Below are positions 16,003-24,291 of a DNA stretch of 64,000 bases, one piece after another. Both the position numbers and the translations under genes were made by a program. The number at the start of each line of letters is the position of its first letter. Positions within the stretch are counted from its first letter, which is position 1. Under the pieces are notes generated by a model that had not been told where the DNA came from, searched no databases, and worked only from the letters and a program-made list of their open reading frames with translations. The DNA is from Prauserella_A oleivorans (GTDB taxonomy: Bacteria > Actinomycetota > Actinomycetes > Mycobacteriales > Pseudonocardiaceae), in NCBI RefSeq assembly GCF_042685745.1, contig NZ_JBHUNT010000001.1, positions 4,402,001-4,466,000 of the forward strand, written 5' to 3'.

Positions 16003-17255
16003 GCGCGCTTGCGCGGGCCGGCGAAGCCGAACAGGTAACCGGCTACCTTGCGCATCTGGATCTCCTCCGACCCCTCGGTGATCCGGTAGCGGCGGTGGTG
16101 CCGGTAGATGTGCTCGAACGGCGTGTGCCGGGTGTAGCCGAGGCCGCCGTGGACCTGCATCGCGCGGTCTGCGGCATCGCAGACGAGCCGGTTGGCGCGG
16201 TAGTTGCACATGGACACCTTGTCGCTGATCCGCAGGGCGGGCGCCCGGTCCAGCTCCCAGGCGGTCTTGCGCACGAGCGTGCGGACGAGTTCGGCCTCGG
16301 TGTGCAGTTCCACCAGCGGCCATTGGATCGCCTGCCGGTCGGCCAGCGGCCGGCCGAACGCCACGCGCTCGCGCGCGTAGTCGACGCTGCGGTCGATGCA
16401 GTACTGAGCGGCACCCACGCCGGAGGCCGCCTGGCGGATGCGGTTCTCGTGCACGAAATGCTGCGCGAGCGCCAGGCCTTCGCCGACCTCGCCGAGCACC
16501 GCGGTCGCGGGCACCCGGACGTCGCGCAGGCTGACCTCGGCGTGGTCGGTGGGCATATTGAGGGTCCACCAGTGGAAGTCGACGGAGAACCCAGGCGCGT
16601 CCGTGGGGACGATGAACGCCGTGATGCCCCTGGCTGATCCGGCATCGCCCGACGTCCGCGCGAAGATCACGTCGTGCGTGGCGGTGTGCAGCCCGGTGTT
16701 GAACCGCTTCTGTCCATTGAGGATCCAGTCGGACCCGTCCTGGACGGCGGTGGTCTCCAGCCACGTCGCGTCGCTGCCGTGACCGGGTTCGGTGAGCCCG
16801 AACGCGACCCGCTTGGCGCGGGTCAGCATGGGTTCGAGAAATTCCTCCCGCTGCTCGGCGGTACCGAACTCGAGGAACATGTGCACGAGCGGGAAATTGC
16901 CCACCACCGACGCCTCGTTCTGCAGGTCGTTGTGCAGGCCGAGGCCTTTGGCGGCCAGGTGTTCGCGGATGACGGCCATGTCGAGATTGGACCCGCCGCT
17001 GCCGCCGACCTCCTTTGGCAGGCCGTACCGCAGCCAGCCCGCGCGGTCGGCGCGCCGGAACATCTCCTCGAGCAGTTCCTCCCATTCCGGATTCGGGATG
17101 CCGCCGCGGGCGATGTCGGTACGGGCGAACTCGCGGCGGTGGTCGAAGAAGCGTTCGTTGTCGTTCTGGTGCTCCAGCGGAGTGATCTCGGCGTCGATGA
17201 ACTCGTCGAGCTCCGCCAGCAGCCGGTGCAATTCAGCGGGCAACTCGAAATCCAT
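15999..17255 (-). CDS. Acyl-CoA dehydrogenase
   Basis: A 418-residue flavoenzyme with the full acyl-CoA dehydrogenase fold. GFGLTEPGHGSDAT-like sequence (AFGLTEPGHGSDATWLET) marks the middle beta-domain, and YARERVAFGRPLADRQAIQW and QVHGGLGYTRHTPFEHIYRH the C-terminal FAD and substrate helices. YRITEGSEEIQMRKVAGYLF is the family C-terminus. The ATG at 17255 has GGAAAGGAG six bases upstream. It is coupled with the APH-like kinase downstream, the fusion-like pairing seen in ACAD10/11, suggesting joint handling of 4-hydroxyacyl-CoA. It is divergent from the enoyl-CoA hydratase. Confidence 0.9.
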   Translation of the reverse strand: MDFELPAELHRLLAELDEFIDAEITPLEHQNDNERFFDHRREFARTDIARGGIPNPEWEELLEEMFRRADRAGWLRYGLPKEVGGSGGSNLDMAVIREHLAAKGLGLHNDLQNEASVVGNFPLVHMFLEFGTAEQREEFLEPMLTRAKRVAFGLTEPGHGSDATWLETTAVQDGSDWILNGQKRFNTGLHTATHDVIFARTSGDAGSARGITAFIVPTDAPGFSVDFHWWTLNMPTDHAEVSLRDVRVPATAVLGEVGEGLALAQHFVHENRIRQAASGVGAAQYCIDRSVDYARERVAFGRPLADRQAIQWPLVELHTEAELVRTLVRKTAWELDRAPALRISDKVSMCNYRANRLVCDAADRAMQVHGGLGYTRHTPFEHIYRHHRRYRITEGSEEIQMRKVAGYLFGFAGPRKRA

Positions 17256-17410
17256 GACGCTCCTTTCCGCGCGGCGACGTCGGCGGCGGTGATCTCGTCG
17301 ATCTTGTCCGGCACCACCCGCGTGAGGCAGGATCGCGAACGGACGTTGGTGGAGCTTACGAGCCAAAACCACGGCACGGCAAGACATCGGCAGCCGCGAG
17401 GGGAGACACC

Positions 17411-18257
17411 GTGACCGAGCCACCCGACCATCGCGTGTCGTGCACCGTGCGGGACGGCGTGGCCGACGTGCGGCTGGACCGTCCGGACAAGATGAACGCG
17501 CTCGACCCGCCGATGTTCGACGCGCTCGTGCGCACCGGCGAGCGGTTGCGCGACGACACGTCGGTGCGCGCGGTGGTGCTGTCGGGCAATGGCCGGGCGT
17601 TCTGCTCCGGACTGGATGTCGGCATGTTCCGGGCGATGGTGGGCGGCGCCGAGCACGCGGACCTGGGACGCCGCGACCCGGGTTGCCCCGGACCCGCCCA
17701 GGCGCGTGGTCGACGCGCCGCGTATGTGTGGGCCGAGGTGCCCGTGCCGGTGATCGCGGCCGTGCACGGCTACGCGTTCGGCGGCGACCTCCAGCTCATG
17801 CTCGGCTCCGACATCCGGCTCGTGGCCCCCGGACACCCAGCTGTCGGTGATGGAGATCCGCTGGGGACTCGTGCCGGACATGACGGGCACGCAGCTGCTG
17901 CCCGAATTGGTCGGCCGGGATGTCGCCAAGGAACTCACCTACACCGGACGTGTCATCGACGGTACCGAGGCCGCCCGGCTCGGACTGGCCACGCGGACCG
18001 AGACCGATCCGCTCGACACGGCGCTGAGCCTGGTCCGGGAGATCACCGGAAAGAACCCGCACGCCGTCCGGCACGCCAAGAGGCTGCTGGAGCTGGCGGG
18101 CCGGATGGGCGTGGCCGACGGGTTCGCCGCCGAACAGACCGCGATCCGGGATCTGATCGGCAGCCCGAACCAGGTCGAGGCGGTGCGAGCCAATCTGGAC
18201 TCGCGCACCCCGGCCTACCGCGACCCCGCCCCGGCGAGCAGTAGGAGCACGGCATGA
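17411..18257 (+). pseudogene. Enoyl-CoA hydratase with a one-base frameshift
   Basis: The gene starts at a GTG (17411) with GAGGGGAG upstream and encodes a crotonase-family N-terminal half: VRLDRPDKMNALDPPMFDAL, VVLSGNGRAFCSGLDVGMF and AAVHGYAFGGDLQLMLGSDIRLVAP. The frame is lost at a run of five C at 17826-17830. Removing one C restores DTQLSVMEIRWGLVPDMTGT and the rest (LLPELVGRDVAKELTYTGRVIDGTEAARLG) down to a TGA at 18257 that overlaps the SDR start. With the shift the chain runs into unrelated sequence. This may be a real mutation, a sequencing slip in the C run, or less likely programmed slippage. A restored protein would be about 281 residues. Confidence 0.8.
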
Positions 18258-19027
18258 CGACGGACAACCCGTTCGACCTCACCGGCCACGTCAGCGTGGT
18301 CACCGGCGGCAACTCCGGGATCGGACTTGCCATGGCGGACGCGCTGGCGGCCGCAGGGGCGGGTGTGTGCGTGTGGGGCACCAACGCCGACCGCAACGCC
18401 GAAGCGCGGCGACACCTGCAACGGCACGGCGGCACCGTGCTCGCGCTGCGCTGCGACGTCGGCGACGAGGACCAGGTGTGTGCCGCCATGACGCGCACGG
18501 CCGAGCACTTCGGACGGATCGACTCCTGCTTCGCCAACGCGGGCGTGCCCGGAGTGCCCACCCGATTCGTGGACACCGGGCTGGACGAGTTCCACCGCGT
18601 CATGCGGATCAATGTGGACGGTGCGTTCGTGACCCTGCGTGAGGCGGCCCGGCACATGCTCGAGCGGGGCGAGGGCGGCAGCCTGGTCGCCACGTCGAGT
18701 CTGGCGGCCGTGCAGGGGCAGCCGCGCGGGCACGCCTACGCGGCGTCGAAAGGCGCGATCATCTCGCTGGTGAAGGGCATCGCCGTGGAACTGGCCCGGC
18801 ACGGCATCCGCGCGAACGCCGTGCTGCCGGGCTGGGTCAGCACGCCGATGGCGGACCCCGCGCTGGAGTCCGAGGGGTTCCAGCGCAAGGTCCTGCCCCG
18901 GATGCCCGTGGGCCGCTGGGGCCATCCGGACGACTTCGGCGCCCTGGCGGTGTACCTGGCGAGCCCGGCGAGCGCCTTCCACACCGCCGACTGCATCACG
19001 GTCGACGGCGGCTACCTGTCGTTCTGA
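18254..19027 (+). CDS. SDR-family NAD(P)-dependent oxidoreductase
   Basis: A 257-residue classical short-chain dehydrogenase. The cofactor loop is TGGNSGIG, the NAG equivalent is ANAG, the catalytic serine is in VATSSLAAV, and the YxxxK is YAASKG. The C-terminal VLPGWVSTPM and TADCITVDGGYLSF are typical. It follows the hydratase by a 4-bp overlap, so the two were one operon. Probable roles are oxidation of a hydroxyacyl-CoA or a related alcohol in the same degradation path (inference). It is convergent with the hydratase remnant, 10 bp away. Confidence 0.9.
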   Translation: MTTDNPFDLTGHVSVVTGGNSGIGLAMADALAAAGAGVCVWGTNADRNAEARRHLQRHGGTVLALRCDVGDEDQVCAAMTRTAEHFGRIDSCFANAGVPGVPTRFVDTGLDEFHRVMRINVDGAFVTLREAARHMLERGEGGSLVATSSLAAVQGQPRGHAYAASKGAIISLVKGIAVELARHGIRANAVLPGWVSTPMADPALESEGFQRKVLPRMPVGRWGHPDDFGALAVYLASPASAFHTADCITVDGGYLSF

Positions 19028-19037
19028 CACCGCTGGA

Positions 19038-19343
19038 CTACGCCAGCTCGGGGCCACCCCAGCCACCGGTGTAGGCCGGTTCGGTACGGGTGCGGAAGGC
19101 ATCGAAGGCGGCGGGCACGTCCTCGGTCGCGAAGTTGATGCTCTGGGCGCGGGCCTCGTTCTCCAGGGCCTCGCGCAGGGTCGCGTCGGCGCCCTCGTTG
19201 AGCAGCGCCTTGGTCTGTGCCAGCGCGACCGGCGGCCCGGCGGCCAGCTGTGCGGCGACGCCGGCGACGAAGGCGTCCAGCTCCTCCGGCGGCTTGACCC
19301 ACGTGACGAGGCCGAGCCGCGCAGCCTCCTCCGCGTCGACCAT
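19038..19343 (-). pseudogene. C-terminal remnant of an enoyl-CoA hydratase
   Basis: A 101-residue frame (MVDAEEAARLGLVTWVKPPE onward) matches only the last third of a crotonase: the AARLGLV helix, then AQTKALLNEGADATLREALENEARAQSINFATEDVPAAFDAFRTRTEPAYTGG. The oxyanion-hole glycines and catalytic region are absent. Just upstream the DNA reads as the end of the CoA ligase gene (TGA, 19356-19358), 12 bp from the ATG, so the N-terminal two thirds appear to have been removed by deletion or recombination. It may still be translated by coupling but cannot be an active hydratase alone. Confidence 0.7.
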
Positions 19344-19355
19344 CTCACCCGGCCG

Positions 19356-20900
19356 TCAGTGGCTGGCGGCCGCGGTGTAGCGCTGCTTGAGCTTGTGCTT
19401 GACGAGCTTGCCCGTGGGCGTGCGCGGCAGCTCGTCGACGAAATCGACACTGCGCGGCGCCTTGTAGTGGGCGATGCGATCGCGGACGTAGTGCAGCAGT
19501 TCGGCCTCGAGCTCCGGACCCGGGTCCACACCGGACGCCGGTTGGACGACCGCCTTGACCTGCTCCCCCATCTCCGGGTCGGGGATGCCGATCACCGCCA
19601 CGTCGTACACCGCCGGATGCAGCGTGAGGACGTCCTCCACCTCCTGCGGGTAGATGTTCACGCCGCCGGAGATGATCATGAAGGCCTTGCGGTCGGTGAG
19701 GAAGAGGTAGCCGTCGGAGTCCACATAGCCGACGTCGCCGTTGGTCGCCCACGTGGGATGGTCGGGATGCTGCGCGTCGCGCGTCTTCTCGGGCGCGTTG
19801 TGGTAGGTGAACGGCACCTCCTCGCGTTCGAAGTAGACGGTGCCGATCTCGCCGGCAGACAGCTCCCGGCCCTCGTCGTCACAGACGTGGATGACGCCCA
19901 GCCCGGCCCGGCCGACCGAACCCGGTTTGTCGAGCCACTCCTGCGGCGAGATGAAGGTCATGCCCGCACCCTCGGTGGAGCTGTAGTACTCGTAGAGGAT
20001 CGGGCCCCACCAGTCCATCATCGCCCGCTTGACCTCCACCGGACACGGCGCCGCCGCGTGCACGGCGACCCGATGGCTCGACAGGTCGTACCGGCTGCGG
20101 ACCTCGTCGGGCAGCTTGAGCATCCGGACGAACATCGTCGGCACCCACTGGCTGTGCGTGACCCGGTAGGTCTCGATGGCGCGCAACGCGGCCTCGGGCT
20201 CGAAACGCTCCATCATCACAAGCGTGCCGCCCACGGCGTGCACGCAGGCGCCGAACCGCAGCGGCGCCGCGTGGTAGACCGGTGCCGGGGAGAGGTAGGT
20301 GATGCCGGAATCGAAGCCGTACATGGCTTCCAGCAACGGCCGGAGCAGGTCGCCGGGCTCGTCGATCTGCCGTTCCGGCAACGAGACCCGGATACCCTTC
20401 GGCCTGCCCGTCGTCCCCGAGGAGTAGAGCATGTCGGCGCCGGCGGGTTGGTCGTCCGGCACCTCGGCGGATGCCCCGGCGAGCGCGGCGTCGTAGTCGT
20501 CGTAACCCGGCACCGGGCCGCCGTAGGCGAGCTTCACCGGCACGCCGGACACCAGTTCGGCGACCTCGCGTGCCAGCTCGTCGAGCGCGGCGGAGACGAC
20601 GAGCGCCTTGGCGCCGGAATCCTCGACGATGTAGGCGACCTCGGGCGGTGACAGGTGGCTGTTGACCGCCGCGATGTACAGGCCCGAGCGCACCGCCGCC
20701 CAGTAGACCTCGTAGGCGCGCACGGAGTTGTCGGTGAGCAGCGCGACGGTGTCACCCTTGGTGAATCCCTTGGCGCGTAAGGCATTCGCCAGTCGGGCCG
20801 AGCGCTCCTCGAGTTCGCCGTAGGTCAGCCGATCGCCCGAGCCCGCCATGATCACGGCGGGCTTGTCCGGCTGGGTGGCAGCGTGCGTACCCGGATACAT
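19356..20900 (-). CDS. fadD: AMP-dependent acyl-CoA synthetase/ligase
   Basis: A 514-residue ANL-superfamily ligase activating an acid as its acyl-adenylate and CoA thioester. Motifs in order: LYSSGTTGRPKGI (phosphate loop), YEYYSSTEGAG (A5), GYVDSDGYLFLTDRKAFMIISGG (A7/A8 hinge) and LPRTPTGKLVKH with the catalytic lysine. The closest resemblance in plan is to mycobacterial FadD4/FadD-type enzymes of steroid or fatty acid catabolism. It is divergent from a TetR regulator with a conspicuous operator-like repeat in the gap, and a hydratase remnant follows it. Confidence 0.88.
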   Translation of the reverse strand: MYPGTHAATQPDKPAVIMAGSGDRLTYGELEERSARLANALRAKGFTKGDTVALLTDNSVRAYEVYWAAVRSGLYIAAVNSHLSPPEVAYIVEDSGAKALVVSAALDELAREVAELVSGVPVKLAYGGPVPGYDDYDAALAGASAEVPDDQPAGADMLYSSGTTGRPKGIRVSLPERQIDEPGDLLRPLLEAMYGFDSGITYLSPAPVYHAAPLRFGACVHAVGGTLVMMERFEPEAALRAIETYRVTHSQWVPTMFVRMLKLPDEVRSRYDLSSHRVAVHAAAPCPVEVKRAMMDWWGPILYEYYSSTEGAGMTFISPQEWLDKPGSVGRAGLGVIHVCDDEGRELSAGEIGTVYFEREEVPFTYHNAPEKTRDAQHPDHPTWATNGDVGYVDSDGYLFLTDRKAFMIISGGVNIYPQEVEDVLTLHPAVYDVAVIGIPDPEMGEQVKAVVQPASGVDPGPELEAELLHYVRDRIAHYKAPRSVDFVDELPRTPTGKLVKHKLKQRYTAAASH

Positions 20901-20957
20901 ACGGTTCCTCCTCGAACCGGCGGCGTCCTTGCCGAGCCTGCACCGAGCACGGCACGG

Positions 20958-20984
20958 CAGTCAATGCCGACTGTTTCTCCAGTC
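20958..20984. promoter_or_regulatory. Three alternating pentamers, probable TetR operator
   Basis: CAGTC (20958-20962), GACTG (20969-20973) and CAGTC (20980-20984) alternate with exactly six bases between each, so neighbouring half-sites are 11 bp apart, about one helical turn. They lie in the 106-bp gap between the divergent CoA ligase (start 20900) and tetR (start 21007). This is the expected place for a TetR operator controlling both genes. Function is inferred from position and symmetry only. Confidence 0.45.
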
Positions 20985-21006
20985 TGCCGCTCGCTACGCT
21001 GATCCG

Positions 21007-21636
21007 ATGGCCCGTCCCGCGCACGCAGCGCCGCGCAGCCGGGAGGAGCGCAGCGCGGACAGCCGCGTGCTGATTCTCGACGCGGCGGTCGACTGCCTGA
21101 TCGAACACGGCTACGCGGGCGCCTCGACCCTCGCCATCCAGGCGAAGGCGGGCGTGTCGCGCGGCAGGCTGCTGCACCACTTCCCGTCTCGCGACGGCCT
21201 GCTCGTCGCCGCGGCCCAGCACCTCGCGGCGCGGCGGCTGCGGGAGACGGAGGCGCGCGTGGCCGCCGCGCTGACCGGCGAACCGGAAGGGCCGGACCGC
21301 GTCGACCGCTGCATCGAGCTGCTGTGGGCCACCTTCCACGAGCCGCATTTCTGGGCCGCCGTGGAACTCTGGACGGCCGCCCGCACCCATCCGCCGCTCG
21401 CCGCGGCACTGCGGCCGGCCGAACGGGCGTTGCGCGAGGCCATCTACGACGTCGCCGATCGGATCTGGGGCCCGGCGGTGCGCGCCCACCCGCGCTACGG
21501 CGAGCTGCGCGAGTTGCTGTTCACGAGCATGCGCGGCGCCGCGCTGCCCTACGCGTTCGACGCCCGACCGCCCGCGACGGATCGTCATATCGCCCTGTGG
21601 AAGTCCATCGCCCGCACCGTGTTGTTCGGCGAATGA
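21007..21636 (+). CDS. TetR-family transcriptional regulator
   Basis: A 209-residue TetR protein. The N-terminal helix-turn-helix is at about residues 20-65 (RVLILDAAVDCLIEHGYAGASTLAIQAKAGVSRGRLLHHF), followed by the variable ligand-binding helices. The ATG at 21007 begins MARPAHAAPRSREERS; the frame open further upstream is not coding-like. It is divergent from the CoA ligase across a gap with three alternating CAGTC/GACTG half-sites, and co-directional with the second CoA ligase. It probably represses acyl-CoA ligase genes and responds to an acid or acyl-CoA. Confidence 0.88.
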   Translation: MARPAHAAPRSREERSADSRVLILDAAVDCLIEHGYAGASTLAIQAKAGVSRGRLLHHFPSRDGLLVAAAQHLAARRLRETEARVAAALTGEPEGPDRVDRCIELLWATFHEPHFWAAVELWTAARTHPPLAAALRPAERALREAIYDVADRIWGPAVRAHPRYGELRELLFTSMRGAALPYAFDARPPATDRHIALWKSIARTVLFGE

Positions 21637-21643
21637 CAACTAA

Positions 21644-21659
21644 CGGTCAGGGTTGACCG
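21644..21659. promoter_or_regulatory. Inverted repeat between tetR and the second fadD
   Basis: CGGTCA (21644-21649) and TGACCG (21654-21659) are perfect 6-bp arms around a GGGT loop. The repeat begins 8 bp after the tetR stop and is 61 bp before the ligase start. It may be a short terminator for tetR or an operator for the ligase; its sequence differs from the CAGTC sites of the other gap. Confidence 0.35.
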
Positions 21660-21720
21660 GATGGACGTGCCCGGGTGAGCATGATGCGGATCACTCTCCC
21701 GAGGATGACCGAGGTCAACG

Positions 21721-23337
21721 ATGTCCGTAGCGTCACCCGCCGCCCCCGCGATCCCCAGAATGCTCGGCCGGGGCATGACCATGGGCGACCAGCTCGCCCG
21801 GCACGCCCGCACGATCGGCGACGACGTCGCCTTCGTCTTCGAGGGCACCACCCGCACCTACCGGGAGCTCGACGAGCGGGTCAGCAGGCTCGCCAACACA
21901 CTGCGCTCGCGCGGCATCGGCCCCGGTGACCGGATCGCCGTTCTCGGCCTCAACACCCTCGAGGTCGTGGAGGCGTACTTCGCCTCGACGCGGCTGGGCG
22001 CCATCTGCGTGCCGGTGAACTTCCGCCTCGTCGCCGACGAGATCGCCTACGTGCTCTCCGACAGCGGCGCGGCCGCTGTCGTCGTGCAGGCCCCGCTCGC
22101 CCCTGCCCTGGCGAAGGCCCGCGAGCAGGCGGGCACGGATCCCGTGTGCCTCGTGTTCGGTGGCGACGCCGCCACGGCGGGCGCCGGGGCCGTCGACTAC
22201 GAACACGCGCTCGCCGAGGCCGCACCCGAGTTCGACGAGATCGCCGTCGACGAGCACGACCCGGCGTTCATCATGTACACCTCGGGCACCACGGGCAGGC
22301 CGAAGGGCGCGGTGCTGACGCACTTCAACCTTGTCATGCATGCCTTCAGCAACATGGCGACGCTCGGGGTCACGCACGAGGACCGGGTGTGGATGGCCGC
22401 GGCGCCGCTGTTCCACATCGCCGGGCTGTCCGGCATGCTGCCCACCCTGCTGCTCGGCGGCCGCACCGTGCTGGCCCCGTCCGGCCAGTTCGATCCGGTG
22501 GCCATGCTCGACACCTTCGAGCGCGAACGCGTGTCGTCGGTGTTCCTCGTACCCGCGCAGTGGCAGGCGATCGTGTCGGTTCCCGACATCGACAAGCGTG
22601 ACCTCTCGTGCCTGCGCAAGATCTCCTGGGGCGCCGCTCCCGCATCGACCACGTTGCTGCGCACGATCATCGAGACGTTCCCCCAGGCCGAGCTCAGCAC
22701 CGCCTTCGGCCAGACGGAGTGCAGCCCGGTCACGACCTTGCTGCGCGGGGAGGACTCGCTGCGCAAGATCGGCTCGGTCGGCAAGCCCATGCTCAACGTC
22801 GAGGTGCGAGTGGTCGACGACGACATGAACGACGTGCCGCGCGGTGAGGTCGGCGAGATCGTCTACCGCAGCCCGATGGTGATGAAGGAGTACTGGAACA
22901 AACCCGCCGAGACCGCGGAGGCGTTCCGGGGCGGCTGGTTCCACTCCGGCGACCTCGTCCGCGAGGACGAGGACGGCTACCTCTACGTCGTCGACCGCAA
23001 GAAGGACATGATCATCTCGGGCGGCGAGAACATCTACTGCGCCGAGGTCGAGGACGTGCTCGCCGGGCACCCGAAGATCGGCGAGGTGGCGCTGATCGGC
23101 ATGCCGGACGAGAAGTGGGGCGAGACCCCGCTCGCCGTCATCGCCCCGCGCGACCCCGCGGACCCGCCCACGGGAGAAGAGCTCGAAGCGTGGTGCACCG
23201 AACGGCTCGCGCGGTACAAGCGGCCGCGGCGGATGGCGATCGTGCCCGCGTTGCCGCGCAACCCGAGCGGCAAGGTGCTCAAGACCGACCTGCGCGCCGA
23301 CCGCGCCGCGGGCCGGCTCCCGGTCGAGCCGGTGTGA
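21721..23337 (+). CDS. fadD: Acyl-CoA synthetase/ligase (FadD family)
   Basis: A 538-residue ANL ligase. The phosphate loop is MYTSGTTGRPKGAVLTH, A5 is STAFGQTECSP, the hinge region is GYLYVVDRKKDMIISGGENI, and the catalytic lysine is in NPSGKVLKTDL. It is full length for long-chain fatty acid or related acid CoA ligases. The ATG at 21721 has an AGGTC site nearby. It follows the TetR gene by 84 bp and may be regulated by it. The chain differs enough from the ligase at 19356 that the two probably act on different acids. Confidence 0.88.
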   Translation: MSVASPAAPAIPRMLGRGMTMGDQLARHARTIGDDVAFVFEGTTRTYRELDERVSRLANTLRSRGIGPGDRIAVLGLNTLEVVEAYFASTRLGAICVPVNFRLVADEIAYVLSDSGAAAVVVQAPLAPALAKAREQAGTDPVCLVFGGDAATAGAGAVDYEHALAEAAPEFDEIAVDEHDPAFIMYTSGTTGRPKGAVLTHFNLVMHAFSNMATLGVTHEDRVWMAAAPLFHIAGLSGMLPTLLLGGRTVLAPSGQFDPVAMLDTFERERVSSVFLVPAQWQAIVSVPDIDKRDLSCLRKISWGAAPASTTLLRTIIETFPQAELSTAFGQTECSPVTTLLRGEDSLRKIGSVGKPMLNVEVRVVDDDMNDVPRGEVGEIVYRSPMVMKEYWNKPAETAEAFRGGWFHSGDLVREDEDGYLYVVDRKKDMIISGGENIYCAEVEDVLAGHPKIGEVALIGMPDEKWGETPLAVIAPRDPADPPTGEELEAWCTERLARYKRPRRMAIVPALPRNPSGKVLKTDLRADRAAGRLPVEPV

Positions 23338-23387
23338 GGTACGACGCGCGAGCCGGTCGCGAGCCCGGTTTCTGAGAGACTGGCCGG

Positions 23388-24161
23388 GTGCTGTGGATCG
23401 AGCTCGAAGGTGCCGTGAACATCCGCGATGTCGGAGGCATTCCGACCACAGACGGCGGCACGACGGCCCGTAACCAGCTACTGCGCGCCGACAACCTCCA
23501 GGACCTCTCGCGCCGCGACCTCGACTACCTCGTCGGCACGGTCGGCCTGAGCACAGTGGTCGACCTGCGCACCGCCAAGGAGATCGAAGCGGAAGGGCCT
23601 GCCCCGCTGCGCAAGTACGCGCACATCCGGCACGTGCACCACTCGCTGCTGCCGGAAGGCGACGAGGCCCGCCCGGACGCCCTGCTGACGCGCGGCCGGG
23701 AACGCAACGGGCGCCGGGAGAACGGCGACCACGGCGACCACACCGTGTCGAGCTACCTGGGCTTCGTCGCGCACCGGCCGGACAGCATCGTCGGGGCGTT
23801 GCGGGCGATCACCACCTCGCCCGGGCCCGCGCTCGTGCACTGCGCCGCGGGCAAGGACCGCACCGGCGTGGTGGTGGCGTTCGCGCTGACCGTGGCAGGC
23901 GCCGAGCGGGAGGCCATCGTGCGGGACTACGCGGCGACGGCCGAGCGGATCGAGGCGATCCTGCGGCGGTTGCGAGCCTCGGCGACCTATGCCGAGGACA
24001 TCGACCGCGTGCCCCTGGACCACCACACGCCCCGGGCCGAGTCCATGGCCCGCTTCCTCGACCAGGTCGACCAGCACTACGGCGGCGTGCTCGACTACCT
24101 CGGCACCCACGGCTTCGGCGCCGACGACGCGGCCCGGCTCCGCGACAAGCTGCGCGCGTAG
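23388..24161 (+). CDS. Tyrosine-protein phosphatase (MptpB/IphP-like)
   Basis: A 257-residue protein with the dual-specificity phosphatase signature HCAAGKDRTG (Cys nucleophile and Arg of CX5R). It also has the family N-terminus VNIRDVGGIPTTDGG and RADNLQDLSRRDLDYL. This is the MptpB/LipA-type group of tyrosine/phosphoinositide phosphatases. A GTG at 23388 is used. No signal peptide is visible. It stands 50 bp after fadD and is convergent with the methyltransferase; 21-bp tandem repeats follow its stop. Confidence 0.88.
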   Translation: MLWIELEGAVNIRDVGGIPTTDGGTTARNQLLRADNLQDLSRRDLDYLVGTVGLSTVVDLRTAKEIEAEGPAPLRKYAHIRHVHHSLLPEGDEARPDALLTRGRERNGRRENGDHGDHTVSSYLGFVAHRPDSIVGALRAITTSPGPALVHCAAGKDRTGVVVAFALTVAGAEREAIVRDYAATAERIEAILRRLRASATYAEDIDRVPLDHHTPRAESMARFLDQVDQHYGGVLDYLGTHGFGADDAARLRDKLRA

Positions 24162-24198
24162 CCGGACCCGGACCGCGCGAGCGGGCGTCCGCGTCACC

Positions 24199-24282
24199 GT
24201 GTCCGCAGCCCGCGTCAGCGTGTCCGCCGTTCGCGTCAGCGTGTCGGCCGCCCGCGTCAGCGTGTCCGCCGTTCGCGTCGCG
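24199..24282 (+). repeat. 21-bp tandem repeat cluster B
   Basis: Four contiguous 21-bp units, each beginning GTGTCCGC or GTGTCGGC, with CGCGTC at positions 13-18 of the unit; a degenerate unit precedes them near 24178. They lie between the convergent phosphatase (stop 24161) and methyltransferase (stop 24292). On the plus strand the units read in the GTGTC orientation straight after the phosphatase. The consensus differs from clusters A and C mostly at every third base, and all three translate in one frame as V-S-A-(V or A)-x-V-x. Confidence 0.9.
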
Positions 24283-24291
24283 CGGCCGGCA

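Noticed and set aside
14647..17085. An 812-residue protein on the minus strand
   Set aside because: Its first half is the wrong-frame shadow of the acyl-CoA dehydrogenase; the kinase starts at 16002.
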